A stretch of 64,000 nucleotides of DNA from Spinellus fusiger (lineage: Eukaryota; Mucoromycota; Mucoromycetes; Mucorales; Phycomycetaceae): positions 1 through 64,000 of the forward strand of contig JALLLS010000034.1 in NCBI GenBank assembly GCA_025094145.1, in the 5' to 3' direction. The first letter of the stretch is position 1; every line of letters starts with the position of its first letter. Made by a program: the position numbers and the translations under genes. A model generated the notes under the pieces. It searched no databases. It was not told the DNA's origin and was given only the letters and a program-made list of their open reading frames with translations. Positions 11,783 through 22,069 of this stretch are shown in pieces.

Positions 11783-14374
11783 ATGGATACCGATCTACAC
11801 CACCGCGCGGGCCAACCCGAAATCCAAAAAGGTAAGACACAGTATGGGCCTATTGAAAGAAGCAGCAACACTAATGCCAAGTAATTAATTGATGGGTATA
11901 TAATGTTAACATTTCTTTTGTTTTTTATTGTTTTTTATTATTATTATTATTGCTACTGCTACTATTATCTATATGAGAAAAGACACTGGGAATATTTCAG
12001 GTGCTTCTTCTGTGAATGTCATAAACAGTGATGGAGAGAGCATCCAGTCTTCGGATAATGTGACAATCTATAGCAATGGAAAGAGTCTACCCACCAAACC
12101 TGGATACACACCATTGCCAAAAATGCAAATGCTTATTCTTACCATCATCCTGATCAGTGAGCCAATGACATCGGCTATCCTGTTTCCATTTATCTATTTC
12201 ATGGTAGCCTTTATTCTTTTATGTCTATTGTTTGTATGGGATAACTGACGGATACCATTCTATCTATCTATTATTATTACTATTATTTTGCTGGATAGAT
12301 CAAAGATTTCCACCTGTCTGACGATGATATGGTCATTGGAAATTATGCTGGATGGATTAGTAAGTCCATTCATACACACTTATTTCCATGTTTTATCTCT
12401 ACATAGAGCTTACCTATCTATTCACAATAGCTTCCATCTTCTTTATTGGACAGCTGTTTAGTGCTATTCCATGGGGAAGGATATCAGACAAACATGGAAG
12501 ACGCCCAGTACTGCTAATAGGGCTTATTGGAAATGCTTTATCTACTTTCTCCTTTGGCCTGAGTAAGAATCTGTGGTGGGCTATTGCTTCTCGTGCATTT
12601 TGTGGTGTGATGAATGGTATGTAGGGTATTATTATTATTATTATTATTATTTAAAAAAAGGTCACTGTACTAAACATACGATTTCCCAACCTACAGGAAA
12701 CACAGCTGTGGCTCGAAGTATGTTGGCAGAGATAACAGATGAAACAAACAGACCTTTTGCATTCTCTGTATTTGGGTTTTGCTGGGGTATCGGACTCATA
12801 GGTAAGAAGTGAATTGCATCTCTACATTGTTTCTACTGATTCTCATTCTATTTGCAGTGGGTAAGTCTTTTTCCTATAGGAAAGTATGTAATGTTAAGAT
12901 ACTAAACATCAAATTTAATTCCTCATTAAAAACAAAGGTCCAGCACTTGGTAAGTCAATTTAGAGGCTATGTTATATGCCCTCCTTTTTTTTCTCTTTTT
13001 CTTTTAACTCATACAAAACACTTTTTTAAGGTGGATTTCTTTGTAATCCTGTTGAAAAGTTCCCTAGTATTTTTGGAGATTCTGAACTCTTCAAGTACTA
13101 TCCTTATCTCTTACCATGCATTGTGTCCTCTCTATTCACCCTGTCTGGATGGATCATTGGTTATTTCTACTTGGATGAATCCAATCCAATCATTCTGGCT
13201 AAACAAGCCTCCAGATACACAGTACTTGACTCACCCACAAAACCTACTGAAAATGAGACAACCTCCTTATTAAGCAACACTAAAAAGTATCCATCTGTAC
13301 GCTATGATGGTCAGACACCAGCTTCCTACCCTTCTTCGGTTCTCTCTGAAGAAGCCATGGACAAATCCATATCTCCTCAGCAAGGTAGTCTTTCAAGAAT
13401 TACTCGAGAGTCCTATGCTGCTATTGTCTGCTACACGTAAGCATGGACCCCCATCAATGATTCTTTTTCTCATCCTTTTTTTTCATTTTTTTTCATTTCT
13501 GTTGATTTACAGGTTATGGGGATTCCAGTGCATGGCGTTTGAAGAAGTTATTCCCTTGTTTTATTCTACACCACTGTCCGCAGGCGGCCTTGGCATGGAT
13601 CCACAAGAAATCGCAAAGATTTTTGCTGTCTGCGGCATCCAGCAGACCTTTGCCCAGTTTATTATATTTCCAATGCTTAGTCAAGCCTTTTCTACACTGA
13701 CCTGTGCTCGTCTAGCCCTCATTGTATTTGTACCTATTTATATATTATTCCCAGAACTCTCACCACTCAAAGAGTGGATGTATGGACATACAGACCAAGC
13801 ACTTGCCTGGCAATGGGGATTCTACCTTATGTTTATGGTGTTACTGTTTGTTCGCTACACATGTTCAACAACATCCCATGTTAGCTACATGGTGCTAGTA
13901 AGCCTTATTTTCTTCTTCTTTTATGGGTTAGATAGTGCCAATAGAGTATCTCACACACATGCTCTGTTTCTTTAGGTAAGTAATTCTGCAGATCCTGAGA
14001 TTATTGGCACAGTGAATGGGTAAGTTTGAATAGATCCAAGCAATAGACACTTATGTCCTGCATTGAATCTAGTGTATGCCAAACAGCGTTGTCTCTTGTG
14101 CGTGCTTTGGGTAAGTTGTTTATTTATTTTCTTGTTCTTGTTTTGTATTTCTACAACAGCATTGCATACTAACTCCTGCATTGTAGCGCCTGCTTTGGGT
14201 GGTTCACTGTGGTCTTTTTCATTACGCCCAACCAACCTATTTCCGTTTGATCAACATCTTGTGTATTATCTACTAGCACTTGTTTCATTAGTGGGTCTCT
14301 ATCAAACCTACAATGTAAAATCAGTGTCCAGTAGTAGTACGGGCAACAGTAAACATGAGCCTATCTTGCATTAA
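11783..14374 (+). CDS. MFS transporter with a 12-nt microexon
   Basis: Major facilitator superfamily permease, plant ZIFL/yeast YCR023C-like. Eleven in-phase exons give about 566 aa: 11783-11831, 12001-12203, 12299-12359, 12407-12616, 12697-12801, 12938-12949, 13031-13436, 13513-13897, 13976-14019, 14073-14110 and 14187-14374. The MFS signature loop between TM2 and TM3 is GRISDKHGRRP in exon 4. The TM5-type motif GLIGPALGGF is assembled from three exons through a 12-nt microexon. A second LAPALGGSLW motif lies in the last exon. A Ser/Thr-rich central loop (SLLSNTKKYPSVRYDG region, exon 7) separates the two six-helix halves. The start is the ATG at 11783; exon 1 encodes MDTDLHHRAGQPEIQK. The substrate is unknown (zinc, drug or organic-ion export occur in relatives). 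Confidence 0.9.
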
Positions 14375-14589
14375 TTGTAGTTCTTCTACTCATACTCTTT
14401 GTTCAGTGTTTATTTCATTTTATAATAAACATGTTTTCTTTCATTTTCTTCTGCATCTATCTATACTCACCTGTATCTTTCTCTTATACAATTGACATGG
14501 CACCAAGACATGAATCAATCTACCTTTTCCGTATTCTTATTCTCACTTGCCAACCCAAGAGACCTACCTACACTAGTACACACCAATCA

Positions 14590-14687
14590 ATATAAAAATA
14601 TAAAAATATAAAAATATAAATATAAATATAAATATAAATATAAATATAAATATAAATATAAATATAAATATAAATATAAATATAAAA
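14590..14687. repeat. (TAAATA)n microsatellite
   Basis: Uninterrupted run of TAAAAA/TAAATA hexamers downstream of the MFS gene, in the convergent spacer before the PRP19 stop codon. Open frames across it are low-complexity artefacts. Confidence 0.9.
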
Positions 14688-14758
14688 AGAACCCTCTTGC
14701 TTGTGTGCAAGTGATGTGAGTGAGTGTTTTATAAATAAAACAAAAAAGAGGTGCCTTA

Positions 14759-16730
14759 TTAAGGTGCACTGAAATAACGAAGAGTTCGGTCTAATCCTGC
14801 TGCTAACAAACTGTCGGCTGCTGGGGACCATTTTAAGCCCGTCACTTCTGCTGTGTTATCTGTGAATGCAGTAATAGGAGAGCCATCCTTGGCCTTGAGA
14901 ATTCTCACATCCGAGCCACCCACTGCCAAATACTGTCCATAGTGGTCAAAGGAGAGCGAATGTACCTTGTAACCCTCATCTAGTGTAAAGGTCTTTGTAT
15001 TCGCTAACTTGCGAAGATCCCAGATTTTAACGAGATTGTCTTCGGAAGCAGTGGCGAGAATGTAACTATACGGGGTATTGAGAATGAGCCACCACCTCTT
15101 TCTAAATTGCATTGACTTGTCTTACCCATTGCCAGAGAAAGCAAGGGCACTGATCTTGCCAGTGTGGCCAGCAAAGTTAGCAGCGACTGTCTGAGACTTG
15201 ACATCCCAGATACGAACAACAGAGTCAACAGTACCTGCACCCAGAATCATACCATCAGGATGGAACTCAAGGGCAGAATAACCTGTTACCGCCATGATTA
15301 GCATAATGAGTTTAGCACAGTTGGCATGATGAAGCCGTTAAGCTTTGTTGTAGTAGTTGTAGTAGTATTGTTGCTTTTACCTTTCTCTGCCTCAGCATCA
15401 GTGGTGTCCAGAATAGATTTGCCATGTTCAAAGTCATAGAAAGACCACTGTCCGTCCAAAGCAGCACTGGCAAAGTAGTTTTTGCTGGGATGAATGGTCA
15501 GGGCAGAGACTTCTGCAGAGTGAGCCACCAGATTGTGCCCAGTGTGGTACCCCTTGGCACCTCCATTGACCCACACACGCACATGCTTATCAGCACTGCC
15601 TGATACAAACACATCCTTCTCACTGTCCTGTCCTCTGAACTTGACGGTGGTGACCTTTTTGGTATGGCCAGGCAGATCCACCATCACCTTTTCTTCTGCC
15701 TTGTTGTAGATCTGCACCTTCTTGTCGTTGCCACCTGTCAATACTAGGTTGCCTGTCACATCTACATCTAAAGCAGTGATACCAGGTGTACGCGAAGAGT
15801 GGAGGGATGGCACTGTGAGGGTTTGAGTGAATGTCTTGAGTGTATCGATAGAGGTGTAGTCGGTAGGTGCTTTTCTCTTGCGTCTGTCGGCAGAAAGACT
15901 GTCCATTTCCATCCATTCTTTGTCATTAGCCAACCACTCCTCCATCTCTCCCCACCGTCGTTCTCTCTCTTCTTCCCAACTTACGCATCACTGGTTTCGG
16001 CAATAGTCAAAAGCACTTGCTTAGGTAAAGAAGAGGCATCCACTTCCATGGATTCCCGCTTTGTCTCTGCTACAGGAGCCACTGAACCCAAATGGGCTTG
16101 TACATTGGCCAATGCTCTACAAGAGGTATAGACACACTCACACTAAGGAATACTGTCCTCTTTTGGATCTCCTTTACTTACTCTCTGGCAGAATCGCGTT
16201 CTTTCTTGAGACGTGCAATAACGCGTGTAGCTGCGTCGTTTTGGTAGAGTGCATGAGACAATTCCTGTCTGACCTGTTGATACTGCTGCTTCAGAGTGAA
16301 TGATTCCAACATGACACTGTCCCATTCGTTCTGGAGTGAAGACAGAAGAGATGGCACAGAAGACAGCTTGGGAGGACGAGGCTTGACAGTTTCGGGACCT
16401 ATTCAATGTGTGTCTTATGAGTCCACCTTGAAGAACTACACCACTTACTTGACTTTAATTCAACAATGTCCTCGGCTGTTATTTCTTCGCCTGTGATGGG
16501 ATCCTTGCCATGATCAGCAATGTATTTGATGATGAGTTGTTTTTCGAACACATTGCCGGATTTCAAAGACACCACTGGGTATTCAGGTGCTTCTCCAGAA
16601 ACTATAGAGAGAAGAGAGAGAAACACGCAGGTGAGTTTATATGGGGGTGTCTTGTGTAGAAGTATCGTGTAGGGTTTTCCATAGGAGCCAACCAAAAAAC
16701 AAAAAAAAAAAACTCACTTGCGCAGAACAT
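14759..16730 (-). CDS. PRP19: Pre-mRNA-processing factor 19 (U-box E3 ligase, WD40)
   Basis: Core of the Prp19/NTC spliceosome complex, a U-box ubiquitin ligase with a WD40 substrate platform. The N-terminus MFCA is encoded by a first coding exon of only 13 nt (16730-16718). The next exon continues [19 protein letters not shown] and [15 protein letters not shown], the classic Prp19 U-box. The central part (about 16410-15960) is the coiled-coil/tetramerisation region. From about 15945 the WD40 repeats follow ([66 protein letters not shown]) and end with [10 protein letters not shown] and a stop at 14759. At least six introns. Two TACGTCAT sites lie about 90 bp upstream and a large triplet repeat lies beyond them. 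Identification is firm; some internal exon borders were not resolved. Confidence 0.95.
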
Positions 16731-16815
16731 GATGTCTTTCTACGCGATGAATTGGAAACACAGCTTCACTGTCTTGTGCACAAGAAAAGAAAGAAAAAAA
16801 AAGGCTTTCCGCTTC

Positions 16816-16836
16816 TACGTCATCACTCTACGTCAT
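16816..16836. promoter_or_regulatory. Paired TACGTCAT (ATF/CREB-type) sites upstream of PRP19
   Basis: Two identical TACGTCAT octamers (16816-16823 and 16829-16836), 13 bp apart start to start and 86-106 bp upstream of the PRP19 start codon. This is the half-site core of bZIP ATF/CREB factors. Binding is inferred. Confidence 0.45.
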
Positions 16837-16892
16837 ACCCTTCTTGACTTAATGTGGCGACAACAGGAATGAAAGGTTATTTTGCAGTCCCT

Positions 16893-17245
16893 TTTTTGTA
16901 TTATTATTATTAGTGTTATTATTACAATTATTACTACTATTATTATTATTATTACTACTATTACTATTGTTATTATTATTATTACTACTATTATCATTAT
17001 TACTACTATTATCATTATTACTACTATTATCATTATTACTACTATTATCATTATTACTACTATTATCATTATTACTACTATTATCATTATTACTACTATT
17101 ATCATTATTACTACTATTATCATTATTACTACTATTATTACTACTACTATTATTACTACTACTATTATTACTACTATTATCATTATTATTACTACTACTA
17201 TTATTACTACTATTATCATTATTACTACTATTATCATTATTTTCT
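16893..17245. repeat. 18-bp-period triplet minisatellite (TTATTACTACTATTATCA)n
   Basis: About 350 bp built only of TTA, TTG, CTA and TCA-type triplets. The core is a perfect 18-bp unit repeated about seven times between roughly 16990 and 17130, with degenerate flanks. All six frames stay open for long distances (poly-Asn/Ser, poly-Ile or poly-Leu), so the apparent proteins are artefacts. It lies 160 bp upstream of PRP19. Confidence 0.9.
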
Positions 17246-18082
17246 TGTGGGGTCTTGTCGAATGGCTTAGGAAGGAAATACATTGCACTCATTCACCTTC
17301 TCCGTGCCATTGGAGGAGGCCAATGGGACAAAGTAACCATAACAAAGACACGACTGTAGAAATGCACACAAAAGAAGGTTGTATTTCTGGAGGGTAGGAC
17401 AAATGAAATGTATTCTGTCATAAAAAGAGCATCGTTTGCAGTGCTCTGTTCTTATTCTGTGAGTAGGTAATACAGGTACAAGTCATTTCCATTGAGAGCA
17501 GTGTTGGCAGGATAGAAATGATTAATATTTCCCCAAGCAGTCTAACGAGACTAAGGTGGGGTGTTCATTTTAGCGTCACTCCAGTTCCAATTTCATACTC
17601 TATTCCCATGTTGGTTATTGTTTGATTCCATGTGTGTGTGTGTGTGTGTGTGTGTGTGACTTGACTTGTAGAAGATCAGTCGATGGAATAAAAAGAGAAA
17701 AAGAGAAAAAGAGAAAAAGAGAGAATAGATAGGCGGTGTTCTTCTATGATGCTAAAGTATGAGAGATGAGGCACAGTCAATGTATATTACCAGAGTAGTA
17801 TTAGAGTATAACTACACCCTAACTACACTGTTACCACACCCTAACTACACCATCACCATCACAGAGAATCAACCCTAATAGCAGATTCACTCTATTCTGA
17901 CTAGCCACCATCTCACTTACAAAATCACTCATTTCTTATTGAACAATGGGAGAATAAAGCATGTCGGTTTGACCAAGTATGGTAGCAGCACAAAAGAATG
18001 TCGTACAGAATGGCATTGAATAAAGATCATCCTTTAATATATAAATTTAAAAGAGACTTTGTTTGCCAGCACAACTTGGTGC
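17246..18082. other. Intergenic spacer with simple repeats
   Basis: No gene seen. It holds a (TG)n tract at about 17633-17659, an (AGAAAAAG)n tract at about 17692-17722, and tandem ACCCTAACTACAC-type repeats at about 17814-17850. The rest is unremarkable 3' flank of the fasciclin gene and 5' flank of PRP19. Confidence 0.6.
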
Positions 18083-18619
18083 TTAGTATTCAGCAGTCAA
18101 TAGCGATGAGTCCATCAGGATGTGATCTATACGGTAGGCTATACCATTGACAGCCTCAATAGGCACTAGATCCACTATAGCCTTGCCATTGATCTCCACC
18201 TTGCCTGTAAACAGGTGGTGGTGGAGGTAGAGGGGGTGGTCGGGAAGAAGGGTCTCCAACTGCTGAGAATGCTGGAGAGATGAACTCTTTAGCTTCTCAG
18301 AGGGTACAATGTGCTGACGTAGAAAGTCTTTGAATCTGTCTCTTGAGTAGGTATGAGTAAAGGCAGAATTGACGGGACAGAACACAGTAAAGGGGGGTGT
18401 ATATGTACTGTTGAACATGGGAAATAGTTCCTCCACCTGTGTCAATACATCAAGAAAGGTAGACAGAGATGTCTCGGGTGCCAGCCTATCAAACAGCGAC
18501 TGAGGCGTGTCTGTACGGTAGTCGGGTGCGTTGGGCTCATATAACAAATGAATATCATTGGTGGATTGACCCAGAGTCATTGGCAGTAAGAGACAAAAAG
18601 ACAATAGGAAAAAGAGCAT
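18083..18619 (-). CDS. Secreted fasciclin (FAS1) domain protein
   Basis: Single-exon 178-aa protein. Residues 1-17 (MLFFLLSFCLLLPMTLG) are a clear signal peptide, followed by QSTND. The rest is one FAS1 domain: the H1-type block is FTVFCPVNSAFTHTY, then LRQHIVPSEKL, and the H2-type ending is GIAYRIDHILM. FAS1 proteins are cell-surface or cell-wall adhesion proteins. This one has no GPI signal or second domain, so it is short for the family but complete. It is transcribed divergently from the STE12-like gene and shares a roughly 470-bp promoter that contains a perfect CRE palindrome. Confidence 0.85.
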   Translation of the reverse strand: MLFFLLSFCLLLPMTLGQSTNDIHLLYEPNAPDYRTDTPQSLFDRLAPETSLSTFLDVLTQVEELFPMFNSTYTPPFTVFCPVNSAFTHTYSRDRFKDFLRQHIVPSEKLKSSSLQHSQQLETLLPDHPLYLHHHLFTGKVEINGKAIVDLVPIEAVNGIAYRIDHILMDSSLLTAEY

Positions 18620-18789
18620 ATTTGGCAGAGGAGAGAAAAGAAAAAGAAAATATAAATATAAAAAAAAAAGAAAGAGAGAATTTTCCTTTTCCTTTTTCTT
18701 TTTTTTTTCTTTTTTTCTTTTCTTTTCTTCTTTTCTTCGTTGCTTAGGTAACCCAACACATCCACACCCGAGGATTTCCTCATTCGGCC

Positions 18790-18797
18790 TGACGTCA
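18790..18797. promoter_or_regulatory. Perfect CRE palindrome TGACGTCA
   Basis: Full 8-bp ATF/CREB site in the shared promoter of the divergent fasciclin and STE12-like genes, 171 bp from the first and 291 bp from the second start codon. Function is inferred from the motif. Confidence 0.5.
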
Positions 18798-18921
18798 TAA
18801 GCCAGGAGGGTGTGGACAAGTCGTACATAACAGTGGAAGTGTTTGAAGGAGATAAATAAACAAATCCCGATGACTTGTGCCTATATCAAGTAACCGCCCA
18901 AAAGTGTCGTTGAATGCCTCT

Positions 18922-18929
18922 TATAAATA
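18922..18929 (+). promoter_or_regulatory. TATA box of the STE12-like gene
   Basis: TATAAATA, 159 bp upstream of the ATG at 19088 and followed by a long pyrimidine-rich leader. It lies just inside a longer open frame that begins at an ATG at 18914. That upstream ATG would precede the probable transcription start, which favours 19088 as the real start. Confidence 0.5.
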
Positions 18930-19087
18930 CAGGAACGCCACTTTTTGTATTTCTTTACTCTGTTTATAATTCTTTTTCTTTCTTTCTTTCTCCCTCTCTC
19001 CCTCTCTCTTCATCGTTTTTTTATTTAAAAAAAGGTACGCCAAAGAATATATCATGTGACTTATACAGTAGACTCCCTTCTGTTTCC

Positions 19088-20980
19088 ATGACAGCAGCCT
19101 TCAGTGACACTCTAGTCTTGCCAAGTGAACAGGACGTCAACCTGCGCTTGGAACATATTAACACGTTGAAAGATTTCCTGGCCAATGCACCTCTTAGTTT
19201 CGATGCTATTGAAGGTCAGCTACCTCTCAAGCGTCACTCCCTTCCCAACGGGGACTCCATTGCCTGTGTTCAATGGGATTCCGCCCACTTTATCACTGGC
19301 ACAGACATTGTTCGCTGTCTTGTGTTTCGATTTCACGCCTTTGGTCGACCCGTGTCCAATATGAAGAAGTTTGAAGAGGGCATATTTAGTGATCTTCGTA
19401 ATCTGAAGCCAGGCACAGACGCAACCCTCGAAGAACCCAAATCTAGCTTCCTCGACCTTCTTTATCGCCACAACTGCATTCGAACTCAGAAGAAACAAAA
19501 GGTGTTCTACTGGCAATCAGTGCCTCATGATCGGCTGTTCTTGGATGCCCTCGAGAGAGATCTGAAAAGAGAAAAGCTCTGCCAAGAAGTCACCTCTGTG
19601 GCTGTTGCCTATCCTGCCAACACCATCACTCTCGACACCACCCAAGCAATGTTTGATGAGTTCCGACGGACCATGGTGTGTAACATGGAACTTGATACAT
19701 GTTTCACGGGACAAGGACCAAGTGATTGGCCAGAACCCGATGCATTGAGCACCATGGCCCACAGCATCTTTGGCCAATTCTCCTTGTTCGAGGGCTCTCC
19801 CATGTACAAGCAGCGCAGAAGAAAGTCAGGCCGCCACCCACCCACCTACCACGAACAGCCCTGTGATGCGCTGCTGCTTCGGTCACGGTGGTCGCCCTAT
19901 GACAACCGACCCTCTCGCCGGGACTCTTCTTCTTCAACAACAGACGAGCTGGTGCGATCGTACTTTTGTCCTTTTCCTCCCTGTGGAAAGGATTTTAGAC
20001 GTCTTGAACATCTCAAGCGCCACCTGAGAACACATACCATGGAGCGTCCTTATCTGTGCAATGTGTGTGGGAAGCGATTTTCACGTTCAGACAACCTTGC
20101 TCAGCACAAAAAGACACACGAACGCAGACACCATGTATTGGCAGAGGACAGTGAGGATGAAATAGTTGTGAAAGAAGATAAAAAAATAGACCAAGAAGCA
20201 GACCAAGAAGCAGACCAAGAAGCAGACCAAGAAGCAGACCAAGAAGCAGACCAAGAGAACACGGAAGATCTGCAGATATCTCCCCACCGATTAACCCATG
20301 CATCACTCAAAGAACTCAAAGAACTCAAAGAACTCAAAGAACTAACCGACCTTCCTCATCACCATCCCATGCAAAAGTGGGTGAAGTCTGAGGAAGATGG
20401 AGTCTCCCTCCACTCCTCTGATCCAGAAGATTGGGTGCATCCTATCCCTTCTCTTTATGAATCTGCATTCACTTCTACTGCCACCTCTACTGCTTCCTCA
20501 TGCATGTCCACACCTGTGCGCACAAGTACTGTGGATGTTGCTGGTAATGAAGATGAGGATGAAAATGATCTGTTCTTCCAAGATGGGTTCCTTCCCAGTC
20601 CCACCTACATGCTCTATCCTCTTGATTCCATGTCACAGTGCTGTTCTCCTGTCACAGATCCTCATGATATTAGCCTAGACTCCTTCAAATCAGAAGAAAC
20701 AAGGGATTTTGAAGAGTCACTCCATTGCCTAGAACATGCTCTTATACCCTATGCAGAAGAGCTGGACCATTTCACTGATACAAAACCACTGTATGATGGT
20801 CCATCTTCTTGCCAATACCAGAAGATGGGGGATTTCTATTTAAGATTCTCCCAGTCTATACATGAGCCATTGGAGGTGATGGCATTGGAGGAGAGTTCTT
20901 CTTTGATGAACATCTACCCTCCCGACTTTAAATACCACCGATCCACAATGAATCCTATTGACTGTCTTATTCGGTTCTAA
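19088..20980 (+). CDS. STE12: STE12-like transcription factor (homeodomain + two C2H2 fingers)
   Basis: Nuclear regulator downstream of MAP-kinase signalling (mating and invasive growth in other fungi). Single exon, 630 aa from the ATG at 19088. Residues about 12-165 form the STE12 DNA-binding domain ([59 protein letters not shown]). Two C2H2 fingers follow ([19 protein letters not shown] and [21 protein letters not shown], the latter with spacing C-x2-C-x12-H-x3-H); such C-terminal fingers occur in filamentous-fungal but not yeast Ste12. After them come an acidic DQEA tandem repeat, a KELKELKEL repeat and an acidic C-terminus. The frame is open upstream to 18914, but that extension is hydrophobic, lies over the TATA box and is not conserved-looking. 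High confidence. Confidence 0.93.
   Translation: MTAAFSDTLVLPSEQDVNLRLEHINTLKDFLANAPLSFDAIEGQLPLKRHSLPNGDSIACVQWDSAHFITGTDIVRCLVFRFHAFGRPVSNMKKFEEGIFSDLRNLKPGTDATLEEPKSSFLDLLYRHNCIRTQKKQKVFYWQSVPHDRLFLDALERDLKREKLCQEVTSVAVAYPANTITLDTTQAMFDEFRRTMVCNMELDTCFTGQGPSDWPEPDALSTMAHSIFGQFSLFEGSPMYKQRRRKSGRHPPTYHEQPCDALLLRSRWSPYDNRPSRRDSSSSTTDELVRSYFCPFPPCGKDFRRLEHLKRHLRTHTMERPYLCNVCGKRFSRSDNLAQHKKTHERRHHVLAEDSEDEIVVKEDKKIDQEADQEADQEADQEADQEADQENTEDLQISPHRLTHASLKELKELKELKELTDLPHHHPMQKWVKSEEDGVSLHSSDPEDWVHPIPSLYESAFTSTATSTASSCMSTPVRTSTVDVAGNEDEDENDLFFQDGFLPSPTYMLYPLDSMSQCCSPVTDPHDISLDSFKSEETRDFEESLHCLEHALIPYAEELDHFTDTKPLYDGPSSCQYQKMGDFYLRFSQSIHEPLEVMALEESSSLMNIYPPDFKYHRSTMNPIDCLIRF
20189..20257 (+). repeat. 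In-frame 12-bp minisatellite (DQEA repeats) in STE12
   Basis: Five tandem copies of GACCAAGAAGCA with no substitutions, encoding DQEA repeats, plus a partial sixth copy. A second in-frame 9-bp repeat (AAAGAACTC, encoding KEL) lies at about 20308-20343. Both are multiples of three, so they can change copy number without a frameshift. Confidence 0.9.
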
Positions 20981-21084
20981 GGCGAACATCTTCTCTTATG
21001 CTTCCTTCTTTTGTTCTATTTTCACAGGCGTACTTGCTTAGTTTGGGTGTATATATTTCTTGCTGATGACTTTCATTTACATAC

Positions 21085-21133
21085 TTACCTACCTACCTAC
21101 CCACCTACCCACCTACCTAACCTATACATATCC

Positions 21134-21206
<73 letters not shown>

Positions 21207-21275
21207 AAGAAAGAAAGACAGAAAGACATACCTTACTTTACCTTACCTTACTTTACCTTACTTTACCTACCTACA
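21085..21275 (+). repeat. Tetranucleotide repeat cluster (CTAC, CAGA, ACCTT)
   Basis: Run of (CTAC)/(CCAC) at 21085-21120, about 18 copies of CAGA at 21135-21206, then (GAAA), then (TTACC/TTACT) repeats to about 21275. Located in the 3' flank of the STE12-like gene; no coding meaning. Confidence 0.9.
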
Positions 21276-21835
21276 TTCATATGTATATACCCACAGAATG
21301 TACTCTTTCTTCATCATGCTTATCTTGTTCATCTTGTTCAATATATATCTTGACACACCAGCACCATTTTACTATACACAAAACTCTATTTTATAAATAG
21401 AATATGTCAATGAACAGATACGCATAGGAATGAGATAGGACTCTTGTTTTATTTATTGACTTGTTTATAGAGTCATTTGATGGCCATCTATTGAGTGTAC
21501 CATGTTATTTTCTCTTCTATGCATTGGAGTGACTGGAGTATAGAGCAGAGAATAACTACACTCTATTCTCTTTGTATCTTTGTTACTAATGTATTGATTC
21601 TTCTTGCTATAATAGAATAATATTTTCTTCTTCTTCAAGTCAGTATGGATGGTGTTGACTCTTTACACTAATTGAGAATATACTCATCTACCTACAAACA
21701 GTCAAAAACACAGTGGAAATAGAGAAGAAACATGCACCTTCTAATTGACTTTAAATGTCACATGTTAAAGAGACAGACCTTACTACGAAACAAAGCTTGG
21801 TTATATTTTAGTGTTTGAAACTAATATTCATTGTA

Positions 21836-22000
21836 ATAATAATAGTAATAATGATAATAGTAGTAATAATGATAATAGTAGTAATAGTAATAATAGTAAT
21901 AATAATAGTAATAATAGTAATAATAATAGTAATAATAGTAATAATAATAGTAATAATAGTAATAATAATAGTAATAATAGTAATAATAATAGTAATATAC
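21836..22000. repeat. (AATAGTAAT)n triplet tract
   Basis: Roughly 160 bp of AAT/AGT/GAT triplets next to the left end of the TIR element that starts at 22070. Open frames through it are low-complexity artefacts (poly-Asn/Ser or poly-Ile). It has the same triplet style as the tract upstream of PRP19 but a different unit. Confidence 0.9.
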
Positions 22001-22069
22001 ACTGTCCTACTGATACTGAAAAGAGTAATAGATATGGTCATGGTATAGCATTGAAAATAAGAATTCATA

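Noticed and set aside
16833..17397. Long open frames of 147-171 codons on both strands
   Set aside because: All run through the triplet repeat and are poly-Asn/Ser, poly-Ile or poly-Leu; they are artefacts of a stop-free repeat.
18914..19087. N-terminal extension of the STE12-like protein from the ATG at 18914
   Set aside because: The extension overlaps a TATA box and a pyrimidine-rich leader, is hydrophobic and unlike STE12 N-termini; 19088 is the better start.
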